From NCBI GenBank assembly GCA_029222685.1, contig JARHVB010000006.1, positions 1 to 64,000 of the forward strand: a stretch of DNA of 64,000 nucleotides. The letters run 5' to 3'. The notes under the pieces were generated by a model that worked only from the letters and a program-made list of their open reading frames with translations, ran no database searches and had not been told where the DNA came from. Origin of the DNA: Terripilifer ovatus. Its GTDB lineage: Bacteria > Pseudomonadota > Alphaproteobacteria > Rhizobiales > Beijerinckiaceae. Position numbers and translations under genes: made by a program. Positions 36,852-45,333 of the stretch are shown piece by piece (position 1 is the stretch's first letter; every line of letters begins with the position of its first letter).

Positions 36852-37819
36852 GATTTCACTCCAAAGAGGCGGGCGGCTGTGGCACCAAAGATCGCCGCCT
36901 TCTCCTGCGGCGAAATATCAAGCCGGTCGACATGAGCGGTGTCGGCGCCGATGTAGGGATCGTCCGTCCCGAACACGAGCTGTCCGGCCCCGACGGTGCG
37001 GACAGCAAGCATCAATGCCTCGCGGTCGAACGCGGTCGTGTCGAGGTAGAGCTGTCTTGCATAGGTGCTTGGCAGGCGCGATATGAAACGGCGGCAGTCC
37101 GGGAAAAGGCGATATCCGTTATCGAGCCTCTCCAGCACCATCAGCAGCGCGCCGCCGGTATGTGCCAGAATATAGGGAAAATTGGGATAGCGCTCGAAGA
37201 CGCCGGCATAGATCAGCCGGGTGGCGACAAGCGTCGTTTCGTAAATCAAGCCGACGCGCAAGGGCAGTTCGAACTCCTGGAGGTCGGCCGTGTCCTTCGG
37301 GAACATGGGATGCTCGAAGACAGGCAAGCGTCCGGCGTCGAGACGTTGCCATAGCGGTTCAAATTGCGGATCGGACAGGGGTGCGCCGTCGACATTCGAG
37401 CCGATCGCGACGCCGCGCATGCCGAGTTCGCCGACGCAGCGCTCGAGTTCGCTCAGGGCCGCCTCGACATTGTCGAGCGGCAATGTCGCCAGGCCGATGA
37501 ACCGGTCCGGATGCTTTCGGCAGATCTGCGCAAGAACGTCGTTCACCGCCCGGGCTATGCGGATCTGGTCGCGGCCCTTCCACTGATAGATGCTCGGAGT
37601 GCTGAGGGAGAGAACCCGCATGTCGATGCCGAGTTCGTCCATCCGGCGCAGGCGTGCATCGATGTCGAACATGTCCGGACGCGACCAGGACACCGTAAAG
37701 CCGTTCTGGCGCCACAGCGTCTTGCCGTCCTCCGTCTGCTCGGCGTGCAACCCCAGGCTGGTTCGCAGTTCGTCGAGGTAGGCCTGATCGACGAAATGAG
37801 CATGAACGTCGATCTTCAT
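36848..37819 (-). CDS. Amidohydrolase 2 (ACMSD-like)
   Basis: The 323-residue protein begins MKIDVHAHFVD with the His6-x-His8 metal pair, and has further conserved His in VFEHPMF and ILAHTGGALL, and the Asp in FGTDDPYIGAD. It belongs to the ACMSD-like branch, which removes CO2 from or hydrolyses aromatic acids and their derivatives. It lies between MarR and the dehydrogenase with 4-base overlaps on both sides. A decarboxylase role ahead of the monooxygenase is a sensible guess. Confidence 0.91.
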   Translation of the reverse strand: MKIDVHAHFVDQAYLDELRTSLGLHAEQTEDGKTLWRQNGFTVSWSRPDMFDIDARLRRMDELGIDMRVLSLSTPSIYQWKGRDQIRIARAVNDVLAQICRKHPDRFIGLATLPLDNVEAALSELERCVGELGMRGVAIGSNVDGAPLSDPQFEPLWQRLDAGRLPVFEHPMFPKDTADLQEFELPLRVGLIYETTLVATRLIYAGVFERYPNFPYILAHTGGALLMVLERLDNGYRLFPDCRRFISRLPSTYARQLYLDTTAFDREALMLAVRTVGAGQLVFGTDDPYIGADTAHVDRLDISPQEKAAIFGATAARLFGVKS

Positions 37820-38385
37820 CGCCGGGGTGTTCCTTTCTTCGGTGTTTTTGCCGGCGATACGGGGCGAGGGGTGCGCGGCTTGACGCCAGCTTCGCGATCC
37901 CGGCGAACCTTCTCGATGCGCACGCCCAATTTTTCGATGGCGCGGAACAGTATGTCCCGCTCTGACGCATCCAACGCGTCCAGGAGCTGCGCTTCGACAT
38001 CCAGCGCCAGCGGCACGATCACGCGATGTATCGCCTTGCCGGCTGCACTGAGCGCCAACACGTTCAGGCGGCGATCCTTCTTCGAAACGTCGGCAAGAAT
38101 GAGCCCCGCGGCCACCAGGCGGGTGACTGCGCGGTTGACGGTGGCTTTATCCATGGCGGTCCATTGGCAGATATCTCCCGACGAACACGTCGAGACCTCT
38201 GCCAGATGTCCGATCACGCGCCATTCTGGTATGGATATGCCGCAATCCCGCGAATAGCGTTCGGCAAGTTCATTGCTGATGGCGCGCGCCACCACGGCCA
38301 GCCGATACGGCAGGAAGCGTTGGAGGTTGAGCTTGCCCGATGTATCGGGTTTCCCCGCCACCTGTTGAGAGTTCTGTGTAGACAT
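37816..38385 (-). CDS. MarR-family transcriptional regulator
   Basis: The 189-residue regulator has the MarR winged-helix core: ISIPEWRVIGHLAEVSTCSSGDI, then MDKATVNRAVTRLVAAGLI and DRRLNVLALSAAGKAIH. A basic, Pro-rich tail ends it. It is encoded inside the operon it probably controls, between the Bug gene and the amidohydrolase, with overlapping codons. The palindrome at 39384-39401, before the operon's first gene, is the likely operator. A phenolic or aromatic-acid ligand is expected from family knowledge. Confidence 0.92.
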   Translation of the reverse strand: MSTQNSQQVAGKPDTSGKLNLQRFLPYRLAVVARAISNELAERYSRDCGISIPEWRVIGHLAEVSTCSSGDICQWTAMDKATVNRAVTRLVAAGLILADVSKKDRRLNVLALSAAGKAIHRVIVPLALDVEAQLLDALDASERDILFRAIEKLGVRIEKVRRDREAGVKPRTPRPVSPAKTPKKGTPRR

Positions 38386-39359
38386 TATTGCTCCGAGGAT
38401 CCGGTGAGGCCGAGTTCGGATATGATCCTGCCATACTTTTCATAGTCGGCGCGGATCAGAGCGGCGAATTCCGCGCGCGGCAGATCCAGCACATCGACGC
38501 TTCCGCTCGACTGCATCCGTTTGACGAAATCCGGCTGCGCCAGAAGGTCTTTAACGGCTTCGGACAGGCGAGACACGATCGCGTCGGGCGTGCCGGTTCG
38601 CGCCATCAGACCGAACCAGACCTCGACCTGGTAGCCGGGGTAAGACTCCGCAATGGTCGGAATCTGGGGAAGCGTCTCCGAGCGCGCCCGCCCGGTCATC
38701 GCTATGCCGCGCAACCGCCCGGCCTTGACGGGTTCGTAGACGGCGGAGCCGGAGAATCCGGCCACAACCTCACCGGCCATCATGGCGGCGGCTGCGGCTG
38801 ATGCGCCCTTGTAGGGGATATGCACCATGCGCGGGATGCCCGCGCGCTTCATGAGTATCTCCATCGCCAGGTGCTGCTGACTGCCGATGCCGCTCGATGA
38901 ATAGATCAAGGGCTGTTTGGATTGTTTTGCCAGATCGACGAATTCATTCAGCGTTCGCACGGGAAGATCGTTGTTGACCGCCAGCAGGTACTGATTCGAT
39001 GCCAGACTCGCGACCGCGACGAAATCCTTCAGGGGATCGTAGGGCAGTTTGTAGAGATGCGGGCTGATGACGATCGAGGCTTGCACCGCAAACAGGAGCG
39101 CGTGGCCGTCGGCCGGAGACCGGGCGATGTCCTCGCCACCTATGTTTCCGTTGGCGCCGGATTTGTTTTCGACAACGACGGGCTGGCCCAGCTTCTTTGA
39201 AAGACCGTCGGCAACGAGGCGTGCCAACAGATCCGGCGCCGCGCCGGGAAGGAACGGCACGACGATGCGCACGGGCCGGGACGGATATTGCGCGAGGGCT
39301 ATTCCATTTGAAAACAGCGCCATGAACAGCAGGGTTAAGACGGATCGCCGGGGCAACAT
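38385..39359 (-). CDS. Bug/TctC-family periplasmic solute-binding protein
   Basis: The 324-residue receptor is the first gene of the MarR operon. The signal peptide ends IALAQ, followed by YPSRPVRIVVPFLPGAAPDLLA and VVENKSGANGNIGGEDIARS. ATG 39359 is preceded by AAGGAGTGG; a GTG at 39371 would be too close to that site. Its stop overlaps the marR start by one base. Likely ligand: the aromatic or aliphatic acid degraded by the downstream enzymes. Confidence 0.92.
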   Translation of the reverse strand: MLPRRSVLTLLFMALFSNGIALAQYPSRPVRIVVPFLPGAAPDLLARLVADGLSKKLGQPVVVENKSGANGNIGGEDIARSPADGHALLFAVQASIVISPHLYKLPYDPLKDFVAVASLASNQYLLAVNNDLPVRTLNEFVDLAKQSKQPLIYSSSGIGSQQHLAMEILMKRAGIPRMVHIPYKGASAAAAAMMAGEVVAGFSGSAVYEPVKAGRLRGIAMTGRARSETLPQIPTIAESYPGYQVEVWFGLMARTGTPDAIVSRLSEAVKDLLAQPDFVKRMQSSGSVDVLDLPRAEFAALIRADYEKYGRIISELGLTGSSEQ

Positions 39360-39383
39360 GGTCCGTTCCACTCCTTAGTTGTT

Positions 39384-39401
39384 TTGTTTCATACGAAACA
39401 A
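39384..39401. promoter_or_regulatory. Candidate MarR operator
   Basis: TTGTTTCATACGAAACAA is a perfect inverted repeat with 7-bp arms and a 4-bp spacer. It lies 25 bp upstream of the first gene of the Bug-marR operon. This size and A/T-flanked symmetry are typical of MarR operators in aromatic-degradation operons. Confidence 0.72.
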
Positions 39402-39405
39402 TTAT

Positions 39406-40197
39406 TCAAAATTTAGCCGGGTGGCAAGGGTCGGTTGCTTGCGCCTGCGATATTTCCCGAATTCGTGAGGCCAGCGCCACGCGACTTCGGACGTCCAGCT
39501 TCGCGTAGAGGCGCTTTCGATACGTTTCGATCGTGCTGGGAGACAGGCTCAGCGATCTCGCCACGCTGTCCACCGTCAGCCCTGCGATCAGAAGGTCGGC
39601 CACCGCCTGTTCGCGATTGCTGAGACAGGTTTTTGCAGGGGTTTGAACGGCGCCGGCGAACGATGCGTGCTTGACCACGCAAGCCACGAGAACCCTGGCC
39701 ATCTTCCGCAACGAATCAGTCTCCCATTCCGAAAAGAAACCTGTCTTGCGATGGCGAAACATACTCAGAAGTATGCGGTCGCCGTCCGAAAGTCCCATTA
39801 GAATGGAAAGCCGATCGACGACCTGCGGGGCCACGTAACATTCTTCCCGGAAGGCCGAGTGGGGAATAGCGTTCCAGCATTGATGCAATATCGCCAGAGA
39901 ACCGGTATCGCGGGTCTTCAGACAGGGATCGTGAAGCCAGTATTCATCGGCATAGCGATGCGATGCACGCATTGCGAAATCGGCATCCGTGCGGCTTGCC
40001 GAAAAGATGCGTTTCGCAGGATGGGCGACTTGGAAAATCTGAAATGCGGCGCAGTGATCGACAGGCATCAGCCGCGTCAATGAGGCGAACAGCTTCTCCG
40101 GAAACTGCGAGGTCCCGATGGCCATCACGACGGGCCCGATGGAGTCTATCGACAGATCTTCCTGGCGCAGAGGCGCATGTCGCTGGATATAAGGCAT
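39406..40197 (-). CDS. LuxR-family transcriptional regulator
   Basis: The 263-residue regulator has a C-terminal LuxR HTH: LSNREQAVADLLIAGLTVDSVARSL and SPSTIETYRKRLYAKLDV. The N-terminal 190 residues do not look like an acyl-homoserine-lactone domain or a receiver domain, so the ligand is unknown. The ATG at 40197 follows GGGAGG; the longer frame to 40392 has no supporting site. It is divergent from the VOC gene, with a perfect palindrome between them. Confidence 0.87.
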   Translation of the reverse strand: MPYIQRHAPLRQEDLSIDSIGPVVMAIGTSQFPEKLFASLTRLMPVDHCAAFQIFQVAHPAKRIFSASRTDADFAMRASHRYADEYWLHDPCLKTRDTGSLAILHQCWNAIPHSAFREECYVAPQVVDRLSILMGLSDGDRILLSMFRHRKTGFFSEWETDSLRKMARVLVACVVKHASFAGAVQTPAKTCLSNREQAVADLLIAGLTVDSVARSLSLSPSTIETYRKRLYAKLDVRSRVALASRIREISQAQATDPCHPAKF

Positions 40198-40335
40198 TCG
40201 GCAGCCTCCCGATAAGCCGCGCTGCGCGCATTGACACGGTTCTACAGGCCGATGGTCAGCACTGAAACAGAGATAGTGAGCGGAGTTCTCAGGCCGCGTC
40301 AAGGGCGTGACGGGGGCGATGCCGCCTGTCCCGTG

Positions 40336-40354
40336 TTTCCGTGACACACGGAAA
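40336..40354. promoter_or_regulatory. Candidate LuxR-family operator
   Basis: TTTCCGTGACACACGGAAA is a perfect inverted repeat with 8-bp arms and a 3-bp spacer. It lies in the 214-bp gap between the divergent luxR-type and VOC genes, 58 bp upstream of the latter. Its length fits a LuxR-type dimer site. Confidence 0.58.
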
Positions 40355-40411
40355 GGTGACGTCCTGCTACGGTGCCGTTTCAGTTTCATCAACTGACATC
40401 AAGGTTCGCCA

Positions 40412-40933
40412 ATGCAATCGAATGTCCCTGCAATCAACCGGCTTCACCATTTCGCCTGGCGTTGCCGGGACGCCGAGGAAACCCGTCAATTCTATGAGGA
40501 TGTCCTTGGACTGCCGCTTGTTCACGTCATCGAAGCCGACACTGTGCCGAGTACGGGCGAACACTCGCCCTATGTTCATTTGTTCTTCAGAATGGCGGAT
40601 GGATCGAACATCGCGTTCTTTGATCTTGGCAACGGCGAGTCCCCGGCGCCATCTCCAAACACGCCGGGCTGGGTCATTCATTTCGCCATGGAGGTGAATT
40701 CGGAAACCGATCTGCTGACTGCGCGCCAGCGCCTCGAGCAACATGGCGTCAGTGTCATCGGTGTCACGGACCACGGCTTCGTGCGCTCGATCTATTTCTT
40801 CGATCCGAACGGCCTGCGGCTGGAACTGACGGTGCGGACGTCGACCGATCGCGAGGATGCCGCCTATGCGCGGGAGGCGCATGAGGCTTTGAGCCGTTGG
40901 ACGGCTCGCGCCAAAGCGAAAGTGGCAGTTTAA
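40412..40933 (+). CDS. VOC-superfamily (glyoxalase/extradiol dioxygenase fold) protein
   Basis: The 173-residue protein has paired beta-alpha-beta-beta-beta modules. Likely metal ligands are the His in INRLHHFAWRC, a His in SPYVHLFF or WVIHFAMEV, and the Glu in NGLRLELTV. FDPNGLRLEL is the common C-terminal VOC motif. Members include lactoylglutathione lyases, epimerases and ring-cleavage dioxygenases. It is probably controlled by the divergent LuxR regulator. Confidence 0.85.
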   Translation: MQSNVPAINRLHHFAWRCRDAEETRQFYEDVLGLPLVHVIEADTVPSTGEHSPYVHLFFRMADGSNIAFFDLGNGESPAPSPNTPGWVIHFAMEVNSETDLLTARQRLEQHGVSVIGVTDHGFVRSIYFFDPNGLRLELTVRTSTDREDAAYAREAHEALSRWTARAKAKVAV

Positions 40934-40963
40934 GCTACATATGAATGTTGATAGGGAAGGGAT

Positions 40964-41198
40964 ATGCCGATGGCGAAAGTTATCGACGTTAAAGCCGTCA
41001 TTGACGAGCGGCCGCTTGGTCGCCGCGCGCGAGGCGGTTCTTGCCGCGATCACCGAAACAGAGACCTCCCCGCGGGGCTCGGGCCCTAATGTCGCGCTGC
41101 GGCGCTTTCGCGCGTCATTGGATCAGACATCCGTTCTGAGCGACGGCGAGCGGCATCTCCTGACAGAGCTTTTGGATCGTATCGCTCGCGACTCTTAA
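40964..41198 (+). pseudogene. Possible MFS N-terminal remnant joined to a short unknown frame
   Basis: After GGGAAGGG, the ATG at 40964 gives MPMAKVIDVKAVIDERPLGR, which resembles the cytoplasmic leader of aromatic-acid MFS permeases. The frame then turns to low-quality sequence and stops at 41089. From about 41010 a neighbouring frame reads AREAVLAAITETETSPRGSG and SDGERHLLTELLDRIARDS to a stop at 41198, which could be the tail of an unrelated small protein. The simplest reading is a deletion fusion; a genuine 60 to 85-residue protein in the second frame cannot be excluded. Confidence 0.4.
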
Positions 41199-41212
41199 GC
41201 AACGGCGGGAAG

Positions 41213-41246
41213 GGAACCGGACAGGCTCATATAGCCTGTCCGTTCC
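41213..41246. terminator. Hairpin between convergent genes
   Basis: CGGACAGGCT and AGCCTGTCCG form a perfect 10-bp stem with a 5-base loop, extended by four more pairs around one bulged C. There is no clear T tract on either side, so it may act as a weak or bidirectional terminator or protect transcript ends. Confidence 0.6.
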
Positions 41247-41264
41247 GATTCAATGCGTGGAATC

Positions 41265-42281
41265 CTACTTGATGCCCAGATGCTGCTGGGCGTTCTTGAA
41301 GCAGATCTTTTCCTTGTCTTCCTGGCTGTAGTCCAGCTTTTCCATGATCGCGATGGTGTCGCGGATATAGCCCGGGCCCTTTTCCGGATCGAACGGGCAG
41401 TCGGAGGCGAACATGGCGCGGTCCGAGCCGTAGAAGGCCAGGCCGCAGTCGGTCGCCGCCTTCGAGCCGAACACGGCGGTGTCGGCATAGAAGTCCTTGA
41501 AGTAGTCGAGCGGGCGGCGCTTCATGTTCTTGAGCAGCGTCTTGTAGTCCTCGTCCGTCGTGCGGTTGCCGAGCTGATCCCAGCCGGGGCCGACGCGGCC
41601 TTCGAAATAGGGGACCATGGCGCCCAGGTGATGGGCCAGGACCTTCAGCTTCGGGAACTCGTCCATCACGCCGCCGAAGACCAGACGGGCCATGGCGACC
41701 GAGGTCTCGTAAGGCCAGCCGAAGGTCCACCAGATCTCGTATTTGGACTTCTTCTCGGTCTTGTAGTCGGCGAGGTCGAAGGCGCCGCGCGAGGGGTGCA
41801 GGAACACCATCTTGTTGTTCTTCTCGGCGATCTCGAAGATCGGCCGGAACTCCTGCTCGTCGAGCGGCTTGCCGTTGATGTTGGAGTGGATCTGCACGCC
41901 GCAGGCGCCGTTCTTGAAGGCGCGCTCGAGTTCCTTGGCCGCGTTGGGCGAGTTCATCGGCAGCGAGGCGAGCCAGCCGCAGAAATAGTCCTTCTCCTTG
42001 ACGCAGAGGTCGGCCATGCCGTCATTGCCGAGCTTGGCGAATTCCTCGACCTGCTCCGGCGTGCCCAGCGCCTCCAGCGGCGGCATGCCGAGCGAGATGA
42101 CCTGGGTGTAGTCGTATTTGCCCCGGAACATGTCGCAGACCTCCTTGCGGCGCTTGAGGTCATAGATCGCCGGGACGCCGCGCATGCGCGCGCCGATGTC
42201 GGCTGCCGCACCCGGGGTCGCCATCATCTTGTCCCACAGCGCCTGCGGGAAGAAATGGTTGAAACAGTCGATATAACGCAT
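41265..42281 (-). CDS. Amidohydrolase 2 family protein lacking the usual HxH motif
   Basis: The 338-residue protein aligns with ACMSD-like amidohydrolases: MVFLHPSRGAF, VLAHHLGAMVPYFEGR and the late Asp in MFASDCPFD are present. The N-terminal metal motif, normally HxH, reads IDCFNHFFP, so the first His is replaced by Phe7 while His9 is kept. It may use a different metal set or be a decarboxylase variant. AAGGAGGA precedes the ATG. It stands alone, convergent with the previous small frame. Confidence 0.87.
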   Translation of the reverse strand: MRYIDCFNHFFPQALWDKMMATPGAAADIGARMRGVPAIYDLKRRKEVCDMFRGKYDYTQVISLGMPPLEALGTPEQVEEFAKLGNDGMADLCVKEKDYFCGWLASLPMNSPNAAKELERAFKNGACGVQIHSNINGKPLDEQEFRPIFEIAEKNNKMVFLHPSRGAFDLADYKTEKKSKYEIWWTFGWPYETSVAMARLVFGGVMDEFPKLKVLAHHLGAMVPYFEGRVGPGWDQLGNRTTDEDYKTLLKNMKRRPLDYFKDFYADTAVFGSKAATDCGLAFYGSDRAMFASDCPFDPEKGPGYIRDTIAIMEKLDYSQEDKEKICFKNAQQHLGIK

Positions 42282-42585
42282 GGCGAGGGTTTCCTCCTTG
42301 AGTACCGATGCTGCGTGCGGCTCGGGTGATGCCGCCGTGGCCCGCGGGTGCTATAGCGCATCGAAATGCCAAGGGGAAATGCCGTTTGCGGTCCGTGCCA
42401 TGCCAATCTTTCATGCATTTCGAGGCCAGGACGCAATGTTTCGTTAACCATGGTGGGGCAAGGTGGGGCATGGCCATTGGAGGTTTTGCGCCGCCATTGG
42501 CGGATCAAGATTAGACCGTAGATTCACCGGAATTCGGGCTGAAGTTGAAATTGGCCGGATTCCGGACGAAAGACGAGGGACGACA
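42282..42585. other. Intergenic region between divergent genes
   Basis: These 304 bp hold the promoters of the amidohydrolase (minus) and the DUF1134 gene (plus). A direct repeat GGTGGGGCA occurs at 42452-42460 and 42462-42470, exactly one helical turn apart. I see no gene here. Confidence 0.4.
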
Positions 42586-43176
42586 ATGCCATCGCATTCC
42601 CGCAGGGATTTCCTTACACGCATGGCTGCCGGCGCTGCCGGTGCAACATTGGCCGGCGCACCGATCGCAGCGCTGGCACAGGCGGCACGGCCGCAAAAAT
42701 TCTCGACCCAGGAACTCGTCGACAACGGACATCAGTTCTTCGGCACGATTTCCCGCGGAATGGCCTCCGTCGTCGAGGAAGCGACGCGGCGCTGGGGCCA
42801 GCCGAATGCCTATATCCTGGGCCAGGAGGCCGGCGGCGCCTTCGTGGCGGGTGCCCGTTATGGCGAAGGCACGATGTATACCCGCAATGCCGGCGACCAG
42901 AAGGTCTATTGGCAGGGCCCCTCAGTCGGCTTCGACGCCGGGGCCGAGGGATCGCGCACCATGATGCTCGTCTACAACCTGCCGGCCACCCAGGCGATTT
43001 ACCAGCGCTTCGGCGGGGTCGACGGGTCGGCCTATTTCATCGGCGGCTTCGGCATGACGGCGCTGACCGCCGACAATGTCGTCCTGGCGCCGATCCGCTC
43101 CGGCGTCGGGGCGCGGCTGGGTCTTAATCTTGGCTATTTGAAGTTTACCCCGCAGTCGACCTGGAATCCTTTCTAG
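42586..43176 (+). CDS. DUF1134 family protein with twin-arginine signal
   Basis: The 196-residue protein has an N-terminal Tat-like signal (SRRDFLTRMAAGAAGATLAG) and then the DUF1134/YSC84-like Gly-rich beta region: VYWQGPSVGFDAGAEGSRTMMLVYNLP, and GGFGMTALTADNVVLAPIRSGVG. It is probably a periplasmic or lipid-associated protein of unknown function, common in alphaproteobacteria. The ATG at 42586 follows ACGAGGGA. A longer frame from 42463 lacks coding character. Confidence 0.88.
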   Translation: MPSHSRRDFLTRMAAGAAGATLAGAPIAALAQAARPQKFSTQELVDNGHQFFGTISRGMASVVEEATRRWGQPNAYILGQEAGGAFVAGARYGEGTMYTRNAGDQKVYWQGPSVGFDAGAEGSRTMMLVYNLPATQAIYQRFGGVDGSAYFIGGFGMTALTADNVVLAPIRSGVGARLGLNLGYLKFTPQSTWNPF

Positions 43177-43259
43177 GCGGCAAACCTCCGGCCTTCACGG
43201 ATAGTTGCAGGGATGGCCCCGACAGGGCTTTGACCGGCCTTTGCTTTCCCGCATAGCGC

Positions 43260-44507
43260 GTGGCATGGTCCGGGCCATTGTTTCGTCTGGTATTTGCGCC
43301 TGTGATCGAACAGCTCATGATCTTCGCGCTGGGGTTCCTGTTCGCGGGACTCCTGACGCTGCTGTTTCTGCCAGCCTTCTGGCGGCGGGCCATGCGTTTG
43401 TCGACGCGCCGGCTGGAAATGCAGATGCCGCTGTCTATGGCGGAGATCGTCGCCGAACGCGATCAGTTGCGGGCCGAATTCGCCGCCTCCACGCGCCGCG
43501 TCGAACAGAAGAACGAGCGCCTGATCGCAGCAAGCGCTGTCGACCGCAGCGAACTGGGGCGGCAGGCGGCAGCCCTCGTCGATCTCGATGCCAAGCTGCT
43601 GGCCTCGCACAATGACATGAACGACTTGCGTGCCGAACTCGCGGCCACGGAGCGGCGGGTGGGTGAAGCGCGCGGCGAATTGGCGGCTCTGCAGAAGGAG
43701 TTGTTTGATTCGGCCGGTCTCGCCGACCGCCGCGGCGAAGCCCTTGCCGATCTCGGCCGCAAGCACGATGAGCTTCACCAGTTTGCCGATGAAAAGCGCG
43801 CCGCGGTAGGCGGGCTGGAGACCAGGGTTTCAGGCCTGGAGCTCGATCTCGAGGAGATGCGGCGTGCCCTGCATAGCGCGCAGCTGCAATTGTCGGACAA
43901 GGTCGCCGCCGGCGAAATGCTCGAACGCGAACGCGAATTCGCGCGCTCCGATGCATCGGCCGCCCACGCGAAACGCGAACTGCTGCAGGCATCGCTCGAT
44001 GAAGCGAACCGCCGCCTCGAGGCTTTTGAAAAAGAGGCACGCGCCGGCCAGCGCGCCCGTTCGCGCATGGCCACGCAGCTTGCCGAACAGCAGCGGCTGG
44101 TCGAGGCCGCCCGCGAGCAGGAGGCTGCTTTGCGCGCCAGCATCGACAATCATACGACCATCCTGAAGGATGCCGAGCGGCTGGCTTCCGAACGCCTGCA
44201 GGACATGCGCGCGCAACGCGACGCCCTGCAGGGCGCCATCGACATGCTGCGCAAGGACAACCAGACCCTTCGCCAGGAGCTTGCGGAGCTGCGCCGCAAT
44301 GCGCCGAAACCGGCTGCCGTCAATGGCGTTGCCGCTGCCGGCACGAGCGATGACGCCTTACTGCGCCAGGCGATTTCGGACATCGGCACCGAGGTGACGC
44401 GGATTGCCGGCGCGCTCGAAGCCCAGGCGGACAAGGCGGACGAGATCGGCAAGAGCGTGGGCGAGCGCATGCGCGCCCTCCAGGCCACGGCGGGCCGTGT
44501 GTCCTGA
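43260..44507 (+). CDS. Membrane-anchored coiled-coil protein of unknown function
   Basis: The 415-residue protein has one N-terminal membrane helix (LMIFALGFLFAGLLTLLFLP, about residues 19-38) followed by almost 330 residues of heptad-rich, Glu/Arg/Ala-rich coiled coil, e.g. ERDQLRAEFAASTRRVEQKN. It probably projects a long rod into the cytoplasm or periplasm. I do not recognise a named family, but similar proteins are common in Rhizobiales. The start may be GTG 43260 or ATG 43317. It lies upstream of tRNA-Glu. Confidence 0.82.
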   Translation: MAWSGPLFRLVFAPVIEQLMIFALGFLFAGLLTLLFLPAFWRRAMRLSTRRLEMQMPLSMAEIVAERDQLRAEFAASTRRVEQKNERLIAASAVDRSELGRQAAALVDLDAKLLASHNDMNDLRAELAATERRVGEARGELAALQKELFDSAGLADRRGEALADLGRKHDELHQFADEKRAAVGGLETRVSGLELDLEEMRRALHSAQLQLSDKVAAGEMLEREREFARSDASAAHAKRELLQASLDEANRRLEAFEKEARAGQRARSRMATQLAEQQRLVEAAREQEAALRASIDNHTTILKDAERLASERLQDMRAQRDALQGAIDMLRKDNQTLRQELAELRRNAPKPAAVNGVAAAGTSDDALLRQAISDIGTEVTRIAGALEAQADKADEIGKSVGERMRALQATAGRVS

Positions 44508-44613
44508 CCGGAAGGTCGCAGCCGCCGATAAATACCGTTTCCCATCGCCGAAATTTGCTCTATAGAGCCCCCTCGGTCGCGACGCTTGCCGAGATGCTTG
44601 CCGTCGCCCCGCC

Positions 44614-44689
44614 GCTCCCTTCGTCTAGCGGTCTAGGACGTCGCCCTCTCACGGCGAAAACAGGGGTTCGAGTCCCCTAGGGAGCGCCA
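44614..44689 (+). tRNA. tRNA-Glu (CTC)
   Basis: The acceptor arms GCTCCCT and AGGGAGC pair perfectly. The anticodon stem TCGCC/GGCGA holds the loop CTCTCAC, with CTC as anticodon. The T arm contains GGTTCGAGTCC. The discriminator base and CCA end are encoded. Total 76 bases. The segment downstream carries small orphan genes and decayed fragments, as often found beside tRNA integration sites. Confidence 0.95.
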
Positions 44690-44950
44690 AAGAAATCAAG
44701 CTCTTCTGTGCTTGCCGGATAGCCCGCCGGTACGGCGATCGAGCCTTGGAACATCAAGGTACTTGCTGGTCCCAGCAGATTGCCTCGTATGGCGTCATAT
44801 CTGGCAGCAGATCGCCGATTCGTTTGTCGATATAGGCCTGCGACTGTCCCATGCTAAGCTCTGTCGATGGCCAAGCGCTCCGCGACGGAAGGCTGATTGC
44901 TAGCGGCGCGACCGGAAGCTCGACCGGCAAATGCAGCATGGAGCACTTTC

Positions 44951-45154
44951 ATGCAACGCTACATCATCAAGCAAAACATCGAACGATTTAGCGACCGGTT
45001 ACAAAATGAGAGTGACCCGCATAAGCGGGAAACAATCAAGCGATTGCTGGCAGACGAAGTCGCCAAGCTGAGCGAGTTGGAAAACTCAGAAGCGCATAAG
45101 TTTGATTCAAAAAAGCCGTCTTCACCTGAACAACGAGAATGTTCCGATCGGTGA
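44951..45154 (+). CDS. Small conserved-type hypothetical protein
   Basis: The 67-residue protein MQRYIIKQNIERFSDRLQNE... has an amphipathic helix pair and a charged tail. It resembles short orphan proteins found in Bradyrhizobium-like genomes. I chose the ATG at 44951 because the N-terminal extension to 44897 is not helical. Function unknown. It lies 261 bp after the tRNA, in a region without other intact genes. Confidence 0.55.
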   Translation: MQRYIIKQNIERFSDRLQNESDPHKRETIKRLLADEVAKLSELENSEAHKFDSKKPSSPEQRECSDR

Positions 45155-45333
45155 TTAGGCTGGATCGAGCCGGTGGCTCGCTTTTGGATATGCGAGCGTT
45201 TGCGCGAGGCATCTCTGAGTCCGCCGCAGCGGATTTGCTGGTCGCTGGCGCCTACGGTCACAGGCGAATGCGAGACTGGGTCTTGGCTGGCGCAGCCACG
45301 ATCTTCTGGAAAGCAGCCCCCTTGCTCGTTTGA
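45139..45333 (+). pseudogene. UspA-type universal stress protein C-terminal remnant
   Basis: The segment AAADLLVAGAYGHRRMRDWV followed by LAGAATIFWKAAPLLV matches the nucleotide-binding C-terminus of universal stress proteins (family pattern DLLVMGxYGHSRLREW). The N-terminal 200 or more residues are missing, and the frame stops at 45331. A shifted frame carries on as LTAH, as expected for the last strand. It is a decayed fragment. Confidence 0.55.

Noticed and set aside
42452..42470. Two GGTGGGGCA direct repeats resembling MraZ boxes
   Set aside because: MraZ sites belong upstream of division gene clusters; no such genes are here and two G-rich repeats are weak evidence.
44754..44939. A 61-residue minus-strand frame after the tRNA
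   Set aside because: It has no supporting ribosome site or family pattern; it may be decayed sequence but cannot be called a gene.
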